A stretch of 64,000 nt of DNA, taken from NCBI GenBank assembly GCA_934477125.1, contig CAKSOL010000006.1, positions 1-64,000 on the forward strand, in the 5' to 3' direction. The notes under the pieces were generated by a model. That model saw only the letters and a list, made by a program, of their open reading frames with translations. It had not been told where the DNA came from and did not search any database. Positions 26,069 through 34,720 of this stretch are shown here, in pieces. A program made the translations under genes and the position numbers. The DNA is from an uncultured Eubacteriales bacterium (GTDB lineage Bacteria > Bacillota > Clostridia > Oscillospirales > Acutalibacteraceae). Each line of letters starts with the position of its first letter. The stretch's first letter is position 1.

Positions 26069-26632
26069 TTATTTTTTCGGCGGCTCGGTTATCATCCGGA
26101 TTATTTCGGGGTACAGCTCCTCCGCCTTGTCGAGAAAGCTTTCCTTGACCGCAAGAGCCTGTGTTTCGTCGCCGACAAGCAGCTTAACGCTGATAATCGG
26201 CGCGCCGCGGTCGAGCGCAGAGCAGGTTATATAGGTCTGCCCGTTTTCCTTTGTTATTTTGAATTCCGAGCTTTTGGCGTTTTTAAAGCGGGTCAGCATT
26301 TTGAGAGCCGCCTTGCACGCCCTGTCCCTCACGTTGTATGAAAGCGAGTCGCGCAGGGTTCGTGCGGTGTCGCTGCCGTTGCGGGTTATGATATAGGCGC
26401 TGCCCGTCTCGTCAACCGGAGCTATAAGACCGCCCTTTGCGAGCAGGGAAATAGCGTCGCTGACCTCAAAGGCGTTGGCAATGCCCTCGTAATGCAGGGT
26501 GTTGGTAAGCTCGTTTGCCGGAACAGGCTCGCCTATCGTATCGAGAATATAGCAAATCAGTATTTTGATTTCGGCTGTGCTGAAAAGTCCTCCGACGGGT
26601 TTCACGCCCATAGAAACGGCATCCTTATCCAA
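26069..26632 (-). CDS. DUF4364-family winged-helix-like protein
   Basis: A 187-residue protein. The N-terminal part (FSTAEIKILICYILDTIGEP, VSDAISLLAKGGLIAPV) reads as a winged-helix DNA-binding fold. The C-terminal part (ISVKLLVGDETQALAVKE) is a small domain of unknown function. This matches DUF4364, a Firmicutes family with no assigned role, placed from memory. The start is TTG at 26632 behind AAAGGAAG; an internal Met eight codons in is an alternative. Convergent with the yajC operon. Confidence 0.6.
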   Translation of the reverse strand: MDKDAVSMGVKPVGGLFSTAEIKILICYILDTIGEPVPANELTNTLHYEGIANAFEVSDAISLLAKGGLIAPVDETGSAYIITRNGSDTARTLRDSLSYNVRDRACKAALKMLTRFKNAKSSEFKITKENGQTYITCSALDRGAPIISVKLLVGDETQALAVKESFLDKAEELYPEIIRMITEPPKK

Positions 26633-26714
26633 ATCTATCTTCCTTTACTGTCTGATATCCTAATTATAAGCCATTTCCGGAAAAGTTTCAAGCATTATCT
26701 GTTGGAAAATGCCG

Positions 26715-28487
26715 TTAATTTCCCGTCTCGAACTGACTGTTGTAAAGCCGGGCGTAAAAGCCGTTTTTTGCAAGGAGCGAGTCGTGGTTCCCCTGCTCAA
26801 CGATGTTTCCGCTGTTCATAACGAGAATAACGTCCGCCTCGCGGATGGTTGAAAGCCTGTGGGCTACGATAAAGCTTGTCCGTCCGGACATCAGCCTTGC
26901 AAACGCCTGCTGAATTTTTATTTCGGTGCGTGTGTCTATCGAGGAGGTCGCCTCGTCGAGAATAAGCATCGGCGGCGGACAGAGCATTATGCGCGTTATG
27001 CAAAGCAGCTGCTTCTGCCCCTGCGAGAGACTTCCGCCGTTTTCGCCGATAACGGTGTCGTAGCCGTCGGGCAGCCGCTTTATAAAGCTGTGAGCGTGAG
27101 CCGCCTTTGCCGCGGAAATCATTTCCTCCTCGGTCGCGTCCGGGTTGCCTATCAGGATGTTTTCGCGTATCGTTCCGCTGCGCAGCCAGGTGTCCTGCAG
27201 CACCATTCCGTAGCTTTTCCGCAGGCTCTCGCGCGTTACCTGCCTTATATCCTCGCCCTCAACCCTTATTGAGCCGCCGTTTACATCGTAAAACCGCATA
27301 AGCAGATTTATAAGGGTTGTTTTTCCGCAGCCGGTCGGTCCTACTATCGCAATCCGCTGACCCTGCTTTACAGAAAGGTTGAAATCCCGGATAAGCGGTC
27401 TTTCCGGCTGATACGAAAATTCAACGTTTTCGAGCGAAACGTTTCCCGAAACGTTCTCAAGCCGGGCGGCGCCGGGAGCGTCCGGCGTTTCGGCAGGCTC
27501 CTCTATCAGCTCGAACAGCCTTTCGGCGCAGGCAAATGCGTTTTGCAGCTCGGTTATAACTCCGGAAATTTCGTTGAACGGCTTTGTATACTGATTGGCA
27601 TACGCTAAAAGCGAGGACAGCGCGCCGACCGTAAACGCTCCGCCGACGGCGAAAAAGCCGACGCCTGCCGCCGCAAGACCGCCCGTAAGGGCAACGGCGG
27701 CGTAAACCGCGCTGTTCACAAACCTCGTTGTCGGATTTGTAAGGGAAGAAAAGAAGGTGGCTTTAAGAGAGGTTTTTTCGAGCCTGCCGTTTATCTCGTC
27801 AAACTGCTGCCCGGCAGCCTCGGCGCGGGAAAAGGCGGCAACCGTTTTCGCCTCTCCTATCATTTCCTCAACAAACGCCGTCTGCTCGGCGCGCGTTTTC
27901 GACTGCTCAAGGAAAAGATGATAGGTTCTTGAGGCGATGAACCGGGCAACAAAGAGCGAAAGGGGAGTAAGGATAACGACAACCAGCGCGATTTTCCGGT
28001 TTACCGCGAGCATAAAGCCGAGAGTTCCCAGAATGGTCGCCATACCAGTGAAAAGCTGGGTAAAGCCGATTAAAAGCCCGTCGGCAAACTGGTCGGCGTC
28101 CGCCGTTACGCGGTTCAGGGTATCGCCGGCGGAGCGGGAATCGAGAAATTTAAGCGGCAGCGACTGTATGCGCTCGAACGCCTCGTTCCGCACGTCCCTT
28201 ATAACGTAAAAAGCAATCCTGTTGTTTACTGTGTTCATCAGCCACTGAACCAGACCGACCGCTCCGGCAAAAGCTGCGATTTTAATAAGATAGGGCTTTA
28301 AGCCGCCGAAATCAACCTGCCCCGCGCCTGCGATACAGTCAATAGCTCTGCCTATCAGGATAGGGATATAGAGCGTAAAGGAAACGGCTGCCGCCGCCAG
28401 CAGAACCGAGAGCAGCAAAAACCATTTATACCGCCCTATTCTGCGAAGAACCTTTTTTGCGGTTGCAGCATTACCGGTCTTTTTCAT
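26715..28487 (-). CDS. ABC exporter half-transporter with canonical catalytic glutamate
   Basis: A 590-residue type IV exporter: six membrane helices and one nucleotide-binding domain. Walker A is GPTGCGKTT and Walker B is LILDEATSSID with the catalytic Glu intact. The signature is LSQGQ, departing from LSGGQ, and the H-loop is IVAHRLS. It pairs with the preceding gene as a heterodimer. Its start overlaps that gene's stop (ATGA at 28484-28487). In BmrCD/TM287-288-like heterodimers one site is degenerate, and this pair shows that split. The substrate (drug, lipid or peptide) is unknown. Confidence 0.9.
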   Translation of the reverse strand: MKKTGNAATAKKVLRRIGRYKWFLLLSVLLAAAAVSFTLYIPILIGRAIDCIAGAGQVDFGGLKPYLIKIAAFAGAVGLVQWLMNTVNNRIAFYVIRDVRNEAFERIQSLPLKFLDSRSAGDTLNRVTADADQFADGLLIGFTQLFTGMATILGTLGFMLAVNRKIALVVVILTPLSLFVARFIASRTYHLFLEQSKTRAEQTAFVEEMIGEAKTVAAFSRAEAAGQQFDEINGRLEKTSLKATFFSSLTNPTTRFVNSAVYAAVALTGGLAAAGVGFFAVGGAFTVGALSSLLAYANQYTKPFNEISGVITELQNAFACAERLFELIEEPAETPDAPGAARLENVSGNVSLENVEFSYQPERPLIRDFNLSVKQGQRIAIVGPTGCGKTTLINLLMRFYDVNGGSIRVEGEDIRQVTRESLRKSYGMVLQDTWLRSGTIRENILIGNPDATEEEMISAAKAAHAHSFIKRLPDGYDTVIGENGGSLSQGQKQLLCITRIMLCPPPMLILDEATSSIDTRTEIKIQQAFARLMSGRTSFIVAHRLSTIREADVILVMNSGNIVEQGNHDSLLAKNGFYARLYNSQFETGN

Positions 28488-30211
28488 TGCCGCGCCTCCT
28501 TTTTAAACTGCGAATCGTATATTTCGCGGTAGGTCTCGCAGCCTTCAAGCAGCTGCGGATGGGTTCCCTTGCCGACAAGCCTGCCGTCGTCTAAAACAAG
28601 GATAATATCGGCGTGCATTATCGACGCCGTTCTCTGAGAGACTATGAAAACGCAGGGCTGCCAGTCAAGCTCGGAAATCGCTTTTCGCAGGGCTGCGTCG
28701 GTCGCGAAATCGAGAGCCGAGGCGCTGTCGTCAAGTATCAGTATTTCAGGTCTTCTGACGAGCGCTCTCGCAATGGTCAGCCTTTGCCGCTGACCGCCCG
28801 AAAAGTTCTTTCCGCCCTGCTCAACCGGCGCGTCCAACCCCTCCGGACGGCTTTCGATGATTTCGTAAGCCTGAGCGGCTTTGAGCGCAGCCTTTAAAGC
28901 GTCATCGCCGGCGGAGCTGTCGCCCCAGCGCAGATTTTCGGCAACGGTACCCTTAAAAAGCACCGCCTTTTGCGGAACAATGCCGATTTTCGCCCTCAAA
29001 GCATCGGGGTTATAGGAGCGGACGTCGCGGCTGTCAACAAAAACGCAGCCAACAGACGCATCGTAAAACCTCGGAATGAGGTTTATAAGCGAGGTTTTTC
29101 CCGAACCCGTTCCGCCGATTATTCCGACGGTCTGCCCGCGCTGCGCCGTAAAGCTTATATCCGAAAGCACGTTTTCGCCCGCGCCGTATTTAAACGAAAC
29201 GTTTTTAAATTCAACCGCCGCCGCGCCGCCGTCCGGCGTGTCCTCAGCCTGCTCCTGACCGGCAGGAATATCAAAAACCGCGCTTATTCTTTTCGCGCAG
29301 GCTATCGATTTGGTTATATTTATAATAAGGTCGGCAAGCTTTATAAGCTCAACCAAAATCTGCGACATATAATTATAAAGCGCAACGACTGCGCCCTGGG
29401 TCAGCAGTCCTGCCTCAACCCTCAGCGCGCCGGTATGGATAAGCGCTATAATCGCAAGGTTTATCATAACATAGGTAAGCGGATTGAGCAGCGCCGAAAT
29501 TCTGCCGACAACCCTCTGGCTGAGCGCCAGCTCCCCGGTTTCCTCCTTAAAGCGCTCGGTTTCCTCCTTTTCCTTGCAGAAAGCGCGGATAACCCTGACG
29601 CCTATAAGGTTTTCGCGCGTTCTCGAAACAACACGGTCAAGCTTTGCCTGAACGCTCTTGTAAAGCGGTATGCAAAGCAGCATAATTCCGAAAACAACGA
29701 CCGACAGCAGCGGTATCGCAACGGCGAAAACAAGCGCCGCGCGGACGTCTACCGTAAAAGCCATTATCGCCGCTCCGAAAACGACGAACGGCGAGCGCAG
29801 CAGCAGCCGCAGAGTAAGGTTAAGTCCGGTCTGAACCTGGTTCATATCGCTGGTCATACGCGTAATGAGGGTTGAGGTTCCAACGCCGTCAAGCCGGGTA
29901 TAGGAAAGCCTGCCGATATGGCGGAAAAGAGCGCTGCGAACCCGCGCCGCAAACCCGGTTGCCGCCTTAGCCGCGAAAAACTGCGCCGTCAGCGAAAACG
30001 CAAGCCCTACCGCGCCGAACGCAACAAGCAGCAGCGCCATTTTAACGATAAACCCGGCGTCCGCCTTTCCTGCGCCGCCTATTCCTTTGTCTATAAGGGC
30101 GGCGACAACGAGCGGCACCAAAAGCTCAAGGGACGCCTCAAGCAGCTTGAACAGCGGTCCGAGAACGCATTCCTTTTTGTTATCCTTTAAATATATAAGC
30201 AGCTTTTTCAA
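28484..30211 (-). CDS. ABC exporter half-transporter with degenerate Walker B site
   Basis: A 575-residue exporter subunit: six helices, then an ATPase domain with Walker A GGTGSGKTS, canonical signature FSGGQRQRL and Walker B ILILDDSASALD. Asp replaces the catalytic Glu after the Walker B aspartate, and the H-loop position is IVSQRTAS (Gln where His is usual). This subunit therefore forms the non-catalytic site of a heterodimer with the downstream subunit. The start is TTG at 30211 with AAGGAG upstream. First gene of the pair, 13 bases downstream of the Nudix gene on the same strand. Confidence 0.9.
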   Translation of the reverse strand: MKKLLIYLKDNKKECVLGPLFKLLEASLELLVPLVVAALIDKGIGGAGKADAGFIVKMALLLVAFGAVGLAFSLTAQFFAAKAATGFAARVRSALFRHIGRLSYTRLDGVGTSTLITRMTSDMNQVQTGLNLTLRLLLRSPFVVFGAAIMAFTVDVRAALVFAVAIPLLSVVVFGIMLLCIPLYKSVQAKLDRVVSRTRENLIGVRVIRAFCKEKEETERFKEETGELALSQRVVGRISALLNPLTYVMINLAIIALIHTGALRVEAGLLTQGAVVALYNYMSQILVELIKLADLIINITKSIACAKRISAVFDIPAGQEQAEDTPDGGAAAVEFKNVSFKYGAGENVLSDISFTAQRGQTVGIIGGTGSGKTSLINLIPRFYDASVGCVFVDSRDVRSYNPDALRAKIGIVPQKAVLFKGTVAENLRWGDSSAGDDALKAALKAAQAYEIIESRPEGLDAPVEQGGKNFSGGQRQRLTIARALVRRPEILILDDSASALDFATDAALRKAISELDWQPCVFIVSQRTASIMHADIILVLDDGRLVGKGTHPQLLEGCETYREIYDSQFKKEARQ

Positions 30212-30224
30212 AATAAGTCTCTCC

Positions 30225-30773
30225 TTAAAGCCTGCCGCTGTCCCTTAAAATTTTAACCTTTAAAACAGCCGCCTGAGTTTTTGAGTCGGTAATCTCGCCC
30301 GAAAGAATCATTTCAACCGCCTTTTCGAGCGGATATGTCTCAACATTCAGGAACTCGTCCTCATCGGGGCATTGCTCGCCCGAGGAAAGGTCTGTCGCGG
30401 CATACATCCATATAATCTCGCCGCAGTAGCCCGGCGAGGGGTAGAGCCTGCCTAAAAATACATAATTCCCGGCGGTCATTCCGGTTTCCTCTTTAAGCTC
30501 GCGCTTTCCGCATTCGAGCGGCTCCTCGCCCGATTTATCCCGCTTTCCTGCCGGAATTTCGAGCAGCTCCTCGGAATAGGGATAGCGGAACTGGCGGACA
30601 AAGGTTATGCTGCCGTCCTCTCCTACGGGTACAACGCATACTCCGCCCGGATGCTCTATAACCTCGCGCGCGGCGGTACGCCCGTTGGGCAGGAGAGCCT
30701 CGTCCCGCCGCAGGTTTATTATTTTGCCCTTATAAATGTATTCGGATTTCTGCTGTGTTTCCTTTAAATTCAT
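30225..30773 (-). CDS. Nudix hydrolase, ADP-ribose pyrophosphatase-like
   Basis: A 182-residue protein. The Nudix box spans about residues 77-99, with the RELKEETG core, preceded by IEHPGGVCVVPV and FVRQFRYPYSEELLEIPAGK, which are typical of ADP-ribose/sugar-nucleotide diphosphatases. It probably hydrolyses ADP-ribose to AMP and ribose-5-phosphate. AAGGACGG lies before the ATG. It is the likely first gene of a transcript that continues into the ABC exporter genes. Confidence 0.88.
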   Translation of the reverse strand: MNLKETQQKSEYIYKGKIINLRRDEALLPNGRTAAREVIEHPGGVCVVPVGEDGSITFVRQFRYPYSEELLEIPAGKRDKSGEEPLECGKRELKEETGMTAGNYVFLGRLYPSPGYCGEIIWMYAATDLSSGEQCPDEDEFLNVETYPLEKAVEMILSGEITDSKTQAAVLKVKILRDSGRL

Positions 30774-30832
30774 ATTGAATTACCGTCCTTCATAAAATAT
30801 ATAAGATACTTTTTTAACAGGGGGAAATAAAA

Positions 30833-31729
30833 ATGCTGAAAAATATAGGCGCTCTCGATTATGCGGCGCTTAAAAGGGTTACGGCCGCGCTTACTGAGGA
30901 ATATCCGTTCCTCTCGGAAAGCGTTATCGGCAGAAGCTGCGCCGGGCGCGATATTCCGGCTCTGCAGCTCGGCAGGAGCGCGGAATACGTTTTGATAGCC
31001 GCCGCATTCCATGGCTCCGAATACATAACCGAAACGGTTCTTCTGCGGTTTATAGTTATGCTCTGCGAGGCGCTTAAAGGGGATACCTCGCTTGCCGGCT
31101 TTAACGCCCGACGTTCGCTTTTCGGCAGGGGGGTTATTTTCGTTCCCTGCGTTAATCCCGACGGCTGCGAAATCGTTCTCCATGGCGCCGCCGGAGCAGG
31201 CGCTCTCGCGGCAAACGTTGCGCGGCTGTGCTCCGGGAAATTCGACAGCTGGAACGCCAATCTGCGCGGAGTTGATATAAACCATAACTTCTCAGCCGGC
31301 TGGCAGGAGCTTTCCGATTTGGAAAAGCGCTCCGGAATAACCGGTCCCGCGCCGACCAGATTCGGCGGCTGGCGGCCGGAAAGCGAGCCGGAGACCCTCG
31401 CGCTTACCGAGCTTTGCCGGACGCGCAAAATCCGTCACGCCGTAGCGCTCCATTCCCAGGGCGAGGTTATCTACTGGACCTACGGCGACAAAATTCCGCG
31501 CCGCAGCCGGAAAATGGCTGAAATACTGTCCACCTCGTCGGGCTATGCGCTGAGCGAGCCGGAGGGGCTCGCCGTCGGCGGAGGGTTCAAGGATTGGTTC
31601 ATAAGCGAGTTTGACCGCCCCGGCTTTACGGTTGAAATGGGACTGGGGAAAAATCCCCTGCCAATCGAACAGGCAGCGGACATAACCGAAAGGCTCAGGG
31701 AAATGCTTATGCTTTCTATTATGTGCTGA
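30833..31729 (+). CDS. M14-family zinc carboxypeptidase
   Basis: A 298-residue metallopeptidase. The zinc ligands are H60 and E63 (AAFHGSEY) and a later His in ALHSQGE. Other M14 motifs are PCVNPDG, GVDINHNF and the catalytic Glu in FTVEMGLG. There is no signal peptide, so it may act in the cytosol. Its nearest functional analogues are gamma-D-glutamyl-diamino acid peptidases that recycle wall peptides, but the substrate is not certain. GGGGG precedes the ATG. It is divergent from the Nudix gene. Confidence 0.85.
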   Translation: MLKNIGALDYAALKRVTAALTEEYPFLSESVIGRSCAGRDIPALQLGRSAEYVLIAAAFHGSEYITETVLLRFIVMLCEALKGDTSLAGFNARRSLFGRGVIFVPCVNPDGCEIVLHGAAGAGALAANVARLCSGKFDSWNANLRGVDINHNFSAGWQELSDLEKRSGITGPAPTRFGGWRPESEPETLALTELCRTRKIRHAVALHSQGEVIYWTYGDKIPRRSRKMAEILSTSSGYALSEPEGLAVGGGFKDWFISEFDRPGFTVEMGLGKNPLPIEQAADITERLREMLMLSIMC

Positions 31730-31781
31730 TTTAGATATTATCATAAATTTCCGCCTTTTTCAATATTTTTGAAAAAAGTGC

Positions 31782-31829
31782 TTGACAAATCGACAAAAGC
31801 GTGTATAATAAAAACAGTAATCATTATCG
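31782..31829 (+). promoter_or_regulatory. Promoter with PerR-like operator
   Basis: TTGACA (31782-31787) and TATAAT (31804-31809), spacer 16. Just downstream, CAGTAATCATTATCG (31815-31829) matches the centre of the PerR box TTATAATNATTATAA over nine contiguous positions. This placement would block initiation and implies autoregulation of the operon. Confidence 0.75.
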
Positions 31830-31843
31830 TTTTTGAGGTGCTT

Positions 31844-32230
31844 ATGAAAAATTACTCCCGCCAGCGGGAAGCCATCCTACAGGTTTTGCGCTCGACAGAC
31901 ACTCACCCGACCGCTCAATGGGTATATGAGCAGGTGCGGCGGCAGCTCCCGAAAATCAGTCTCGGAACTGTCTACCGCAATTTGGCGCAGCTGCGTGACG
32001 AGGGCGTTATTCTGGGGCTTACCGTGGGCGACGGGTATGAGCATTTCGACGGGGACGCCTCCGCGCATCTTCATCTGCATTGCCGCCGCTGCGGCAGAAT
32101 ATCGGATGTTGCGCTTGAGAGGGACGTTCTGGGGGAAAAGGCGGTGTCCTGCGGATTTTCGCCGGAAACCTGCGCTTATGTTATCTACGGCGTATGTTCG
32201 GACTGCCTTTCAAAAAATGAAAATGATTAA
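31844..32230 (+). CDS. perR: Fur-family peroxide regulator (PerR-like)
   Basis: A 128-residue Fur protein. The winged-helix part (HPTAQWVYEQVRRQL, ISLGTVYRNLAQL) includes H21, at the position of the oxidised PerR H37. The regulatory-metal region is FDGDASAHLHLHC. Two CxxC pairs, C80/C83 and C118/C121, form the structural zinc site. The start is ATG 31844 with GAGGTG upstream; the longer frame runs back through the promoter and is ignored. It heads an operon with reverse rubrerythrin and rubredoxin, the standard peroxide-detoxification targets of PerR in anaerobes. Confidence 0.88.
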   Translation: MKNYSRQREAILQVLRSTDTHPTAQWVYEQVRRQLPKISLGTVYRNLAQLRDEGVILGLTVGDGYEHFDGDASAHLHLHCRRCGRISDVALERDVLGEKAVSCGFSPETCAYVIYGVCSDCLSKNEND

Positions 32231-32272
32231 AAAACATTTATTAAGGTAAAAATCAAAACGGAGGAATTTGAA

Positions 32273-32815
32273 ATGAAAAAATTTGTTTGTCTTGTTTGCG
32301 GATATGTTTATGAGGGCGAGGAAGCCCCGGCGGAATGCCCGATTTGCCATGCGCCCGCGTCGAAATTCTCGGAGCAGTCGGCTGAGCAGTCCTGGGCTGC
32401 CGAGCATGTAATCGGAGTTGCAAAGGGTGTTGACGAGCGCATAATCTCCGGTCTGCGCGAGAACTTCCAGGGCGAATGCACCGAGGTCGGAATGTACCTC
32501 GCAATGGCGCGCGCGGCTCATAGAGAGGGCTACCCGGAAATCGGTCTTTACTGGGAAAAGGCAGCCTTTGAGGAGGCGGAGCACGCCGCAAAGTTTGCCG
32601 AAATGCTCGGCGAGGTCGTAAGCGAAAGCACCAAGGAAAACCTGCGCGTCCGCGTTGAGGCGGAAAACGGTGCAACCCTCGGCAAAACCGAGCTTGCAAA
32701 GCTCGCTAAGGAGCTGGGACTGGACGCTATTCACGATACCGTCCATGAAATGGCGCGCGATGAGGCGAGGCATGGCAAGGCGTTCGCCGGTCTGCTCAAG
32801 AGATACTTCAATTAA
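32273..32815 (+). CDS. Reverse rubrerythrin (NADH-dependent peroxidase type)
   Basis: A 180-residue protein with the rubredoxin-like domain first (C6-x-x-C9 and C22-x-x-C25) and the four-helix diiron domain after it (ENFQGECTEVGMYLAMA, FEEAEHAAKFAE, EMARDEARHGKAF). This order defines reverse rubrerythrin, which reduces hydrogen peroxide and oxygen using electrons from rubredoxin. GGAGG lies upstream. The electron donor is encoded 68 bases downstream, and the regulator 42 bases upstream. Confidence 0.93.
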   Translation: MKKFVCLVCGYVYEGEEAPAECPICHAPASKFSEQSAEQSWAAEHVIGVAKGVDERIISGLRENFQGECTEVGMYLAMARAAHREGYPEIGLYWEKAAFEEAEHAAKFAEMLGEVVSESTKENLRVRVEAENGATLGKTELAKLAKELGLDAIHDTVHEMARDEARHGKAFAGLLKRYFN

Positions 32816-32867
32816 GTAAAGCCGACAAATCCGCCGTTTAAAATCAGGCCCGGATTTGTCAGCCTAA
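32816..32867 (+). repeat. Dispersed intergenic palindrome, copy B
   Basis: GCCGACAAATCCG and CGGATTTGTCAGCC are near-perfect inverted arms around TTTAAAATCAGG. It fills the gap between reverse rubrerythrin and rubredoxin without stopping the operon. Confidence 0.65.
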
Positions 32868-32883
32868 GTAAGGAGAAACCAAT

Positions 32884-33036
32884 ATGAAATACGTTTGCCC
32901 CTGCGGATATGTTTATGATGAAACCCTCGGCGACGAGGAGCACGGCATAGCTCCCGGAACCAAATGGGAGGATATTCCCGAAGATTTTGTCTGCCCGGTC
33001 TGCGGACTCGGCAAGGATATGTTCGAGGCTGAATAA
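32884..33036 (+). CDS. Rubredoxin with a CxCG first knuckle
   Basis: A 50-residue iron protein with YVYDETLGDEEHGIAPGTKW and the second knuckle C37-P-V-C40-G. The first knuckle reads V-C5-P-C7-G, with one residue between the cysteines where nearly all rubredoxins have two. The frame is otherwise perfect and GGAG precedes the ATG, so a one-codon deletion is more likely than a sequencing error. It should pass electrons to reverse rubrerythrin. Last gene of the perR operon. Confidence 0.9.
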   Translation: MKYVCPCGYVYDETLGDEEHGIAPGTKWEDIPEDFVCPVCGLGKDMFEAE

Positions 33037-33051
33037 TTCTGATTAACGCAT

Positions 33052-33090
33052 TCGGGCTGCCGGTGAGCTTACCGGCAGCCCGATATTTTT
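33052..33090 (+). terminator. Terminator of the perR operon
   Basis: The arms TCGGGCTGCCGGT and ACCGGCAGCCCGA pair, followed by TATTTTT. The rest of 33037-33334 holds only the galE promoter and an A/T-rich stretch with no gene. Confidence 0.85.
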
Positions 33091-33270
33091 ATGGGTACGC
33101 TCCGGCGCGGTAGTGACCGTAATGGTTTCCGGGGACTTAAACGAAAATATCTGAATGGCAAACGCAAGACTTTTTAAATAAAAAACTTTTTCTGAAACAC
33201 GTTATTTTGGCTTGAAAATTTAAAAAATACAAAATATTGTGGTTTTATCGGCAAAATTGAGCGTAAGTCC

Positions 33271-33298
33271 TTGACAAATTCACGAAAATAAGTATAAT
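33271..33298 (+). promoter_or_regulatory. Promoter of galE
   Basis: TTGACA (33271-33276) and TATAAT (33293-33298), spacer 16, 37 bases before the galE start. Confidence 0.85.
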
Positions 33299-33334
33299 AA
33301 CAATGAATGTATGTTCCGGAAAGAGGTTTATCAT

Positions 33335-34348
33335 ATGGCAATTCTAATAACCGGCGGTGCAGGGTATATCGGAAGTCATACCTGCGTTGAAATGCTTAAT
33401 TCCGGCTACGATGTCGTTGTTATCGATAATCTGGATAACAGCAGCAGCGAGTCGCTGAAAAGAGTAGAGAAAATAACCGGAAAAAAGGTAAAATTTTATG
33501 AAAAGGACGTTCGCGACCGCGCGGCGTTAGAGGAAATTTTCCGCGATAACAATATCGAGGCGGTTATTCATTTTGCCGGGCTCAAGGCTGTCGGAGAGTC
33601 AGTCAGAAAGCCGCTTATGTATTATGAAAACAACCTTGAAAGCACGATAACGCTCTTAAACGTTATGCGGCAGTTCTCGGTTAAGCGTATTGTTTTCTCC
33701 TCATCCGCTACGGTTTACGGGCTTGCAAAGGAAATGCCCTTAAAGGAGGGTATGCCGACCGGAGCGATAAACCCCTACGGCAGAACCAAGCTGTTTATCG
33801 AGGAAATCCTGCGCGACCTGTATGTTTCGGACAATGAGTGGACAATCGCGCTGCTGCGCTATTTCAATCCGATAGGCGCGCATAAGAGCGGTCTTATAGG
33901 GGAGGACCCCAAGGGCATACCGAACAATCTTATGCCGTATATTTCTCAGGTTGCCGTCGGAAAGCTTGAAAAGCTGCACGTTTTCGGAAACGATTACAAC
34001 ACGCCTGACGGAACGGGAGTCCGCGATTATATTCATGTTGTAGACCTCGCCGTCGGTCACGTAAAGGCGGTCGAATGGGCGCTCAAAAACCGGGGCTGCG
34101 AGGAGATTAACCTCGGGACCGGAAAGGGAACGAGCGTTCTTGAGCTGAGGGACGCATTTGTTAAGGCTTCGGGAATAGACGTGCCTTATGTTATCGATCC
34201 GCGCCGTCCCGGAGATCCGGACGAGGTTTACGCCGACGCGTCAAAAGCGGCGGCTCTGCTCGGCTGGCGGGCTGAACGCGGCATTGCCGAGATGTGCGAG
34301 GACTCTTGGCGCTGGCAAAACAACAATCCTAACGGTTATGATAAATAA
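33335..34348 (+). CDS. galE: UDP-glucose 4-epimerase
   Basis: A 337-residue short-chain dehydrogenase-like epimerase. The NAD motif is ITGGAGYIGSHT, the catalytic Ser/Thr region is FSSSATVYG, and the Y-x-x-x-K pair is in NPYGRTK. Typical GalE segments YFNPIGAH and GVRDYIHVVDLA are present. It interconverts UDP-glucose and UDP-galactose for surface polysaccharide and galactose use. ATG 33335 follows AGAGG; an ATG 24 bases upstream lacks a ribosome site. It appears monocistronic. Confidence 0.95.
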   Translation: MAILITGGAGYIGSHTCVEMLNSGYDVVVIDNLDNSSSESLKRVEKITGKKVKFYEKDVRDRAALEEIFRDNNIEAVIHFAGLKAVGESVRKPLMYYENNLESTITLLNVMRQFSVKRIVFSSSATVYGLAKEMPLKEGMPTGAINPYGRTKLFIEEILRDLYVSDNEWTIALLRYFNPIGAHKSGLIGEDPKGIPNNLMPYISQVAVGKLEKLHVFGNDYNTPDGTGVRDYIHVVDLAVGHVKAVEWALKNRGCEEINLGTGKGTSVLELRDAFVKASGIDVPYVIDPRRPGDPDEVYADASKAAALLGWRAERGIAEMCEDSWRWQNNNPNGYDK

Positions 34349-34395
34349 GCATCAGAGAATGGGCGCCTGCCGGGACATCGGGCGCCCAGACATCT

Positions 34396-34472
34396 CCGTC
34401 CGTGGCGCAGTTGGATAACGCAGCAGATTCCGATTCTGAAGATCGGGGGTTCGAATCCCTCCGGGCGGGCCA
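34396..34472 (+). tRNA. tRNA-Arg (anticodon CCG)
   Basis: CCGTCCG pairs with CGGGCGG. The anticodon stem holds TTCCGAT (anticodon CCG), and the T-arm is GGGGG-TTCGAAT-CCCTC. The discriminator is G and CCA is encoded. The D-stem has a C-A mismatch, which is tolerated. Confidence 0.92.
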
Positions 34473-34473
34473 G

Positions 34474-34503
34474 AAAAAGCACTTGCGAAAGCAGGTGCTT
34501 TTT
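34474..34503 (+). terminator. Terminator of tRNA-Arg
   Basis: AAAAGCACTTGC and GCAGGTGCTTTT pair around a GAAA tetraloop, directly after the CCA end. Confidence 0.85.
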
Positions 34504-34504
34504 A

Positions 34505-34671
34505 GTTATATTCGCCTTACGGCGAGTGATATTGCTGCGCAGTGATATTCGGCTTTCTGCCGAGTGATATTCGCTGCGCGAGTGCGAATATAATATCACT
34601 ATGCCGCAGGCACAATATCACTTTTGCGTCAGCAAAAATATCACGCCGAGCGGAGCGAGGTATATCACCAT
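34505..34671. repeat. Hairpin array with GTGATATT/AATATCAC linkers
   Basis: Short palindromes (CGCCTTACGGCG, CGGCTTTCTGCCG, CGCTGCGCG, TGCCGCAGGCA, TTTGCGTCAGCAAA) are separated by GTGATATT at 34526, 34542 and 34564. On the right side the linkers are inverted AATATCAC at 34592, 34614 and 34637 and TATATCAC at 34661. The linkers of the two halves are complementary, so the whole region can also fold into one large branched stem. It lies between tRNA-Arg and a four-helix-bundle gene. Confidence 0.85.
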
Positions 34672-34674
34672 CTC

Positions 34675-34703
34675 TTTACAGGTAAAGAGTTTTATGATAT
34701 AAT
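34675..34703 (+). promoter_or_regulatory. Promoter of the four-helix-bundle gene
   Basis: TTTACA (34675-34680) and TATAAT (34698-34703) with a 17-base spacer, 18 bases before the ATG. CTCTTTAC/GTAAAGAG forms a hairpin over the -35. Confidence 0.75.
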
Positions 34704-34720
34704 TCGTTGGGGTGATAATA

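Noticed and set aside
28970..29875. A 301-codon plus-strand frame
   Set aside because: It lies entirely opposite the ABC exporter gene, has no ribosome site and gives an unfamiliar Arg/Asn-rich product. It is a shadow frame.
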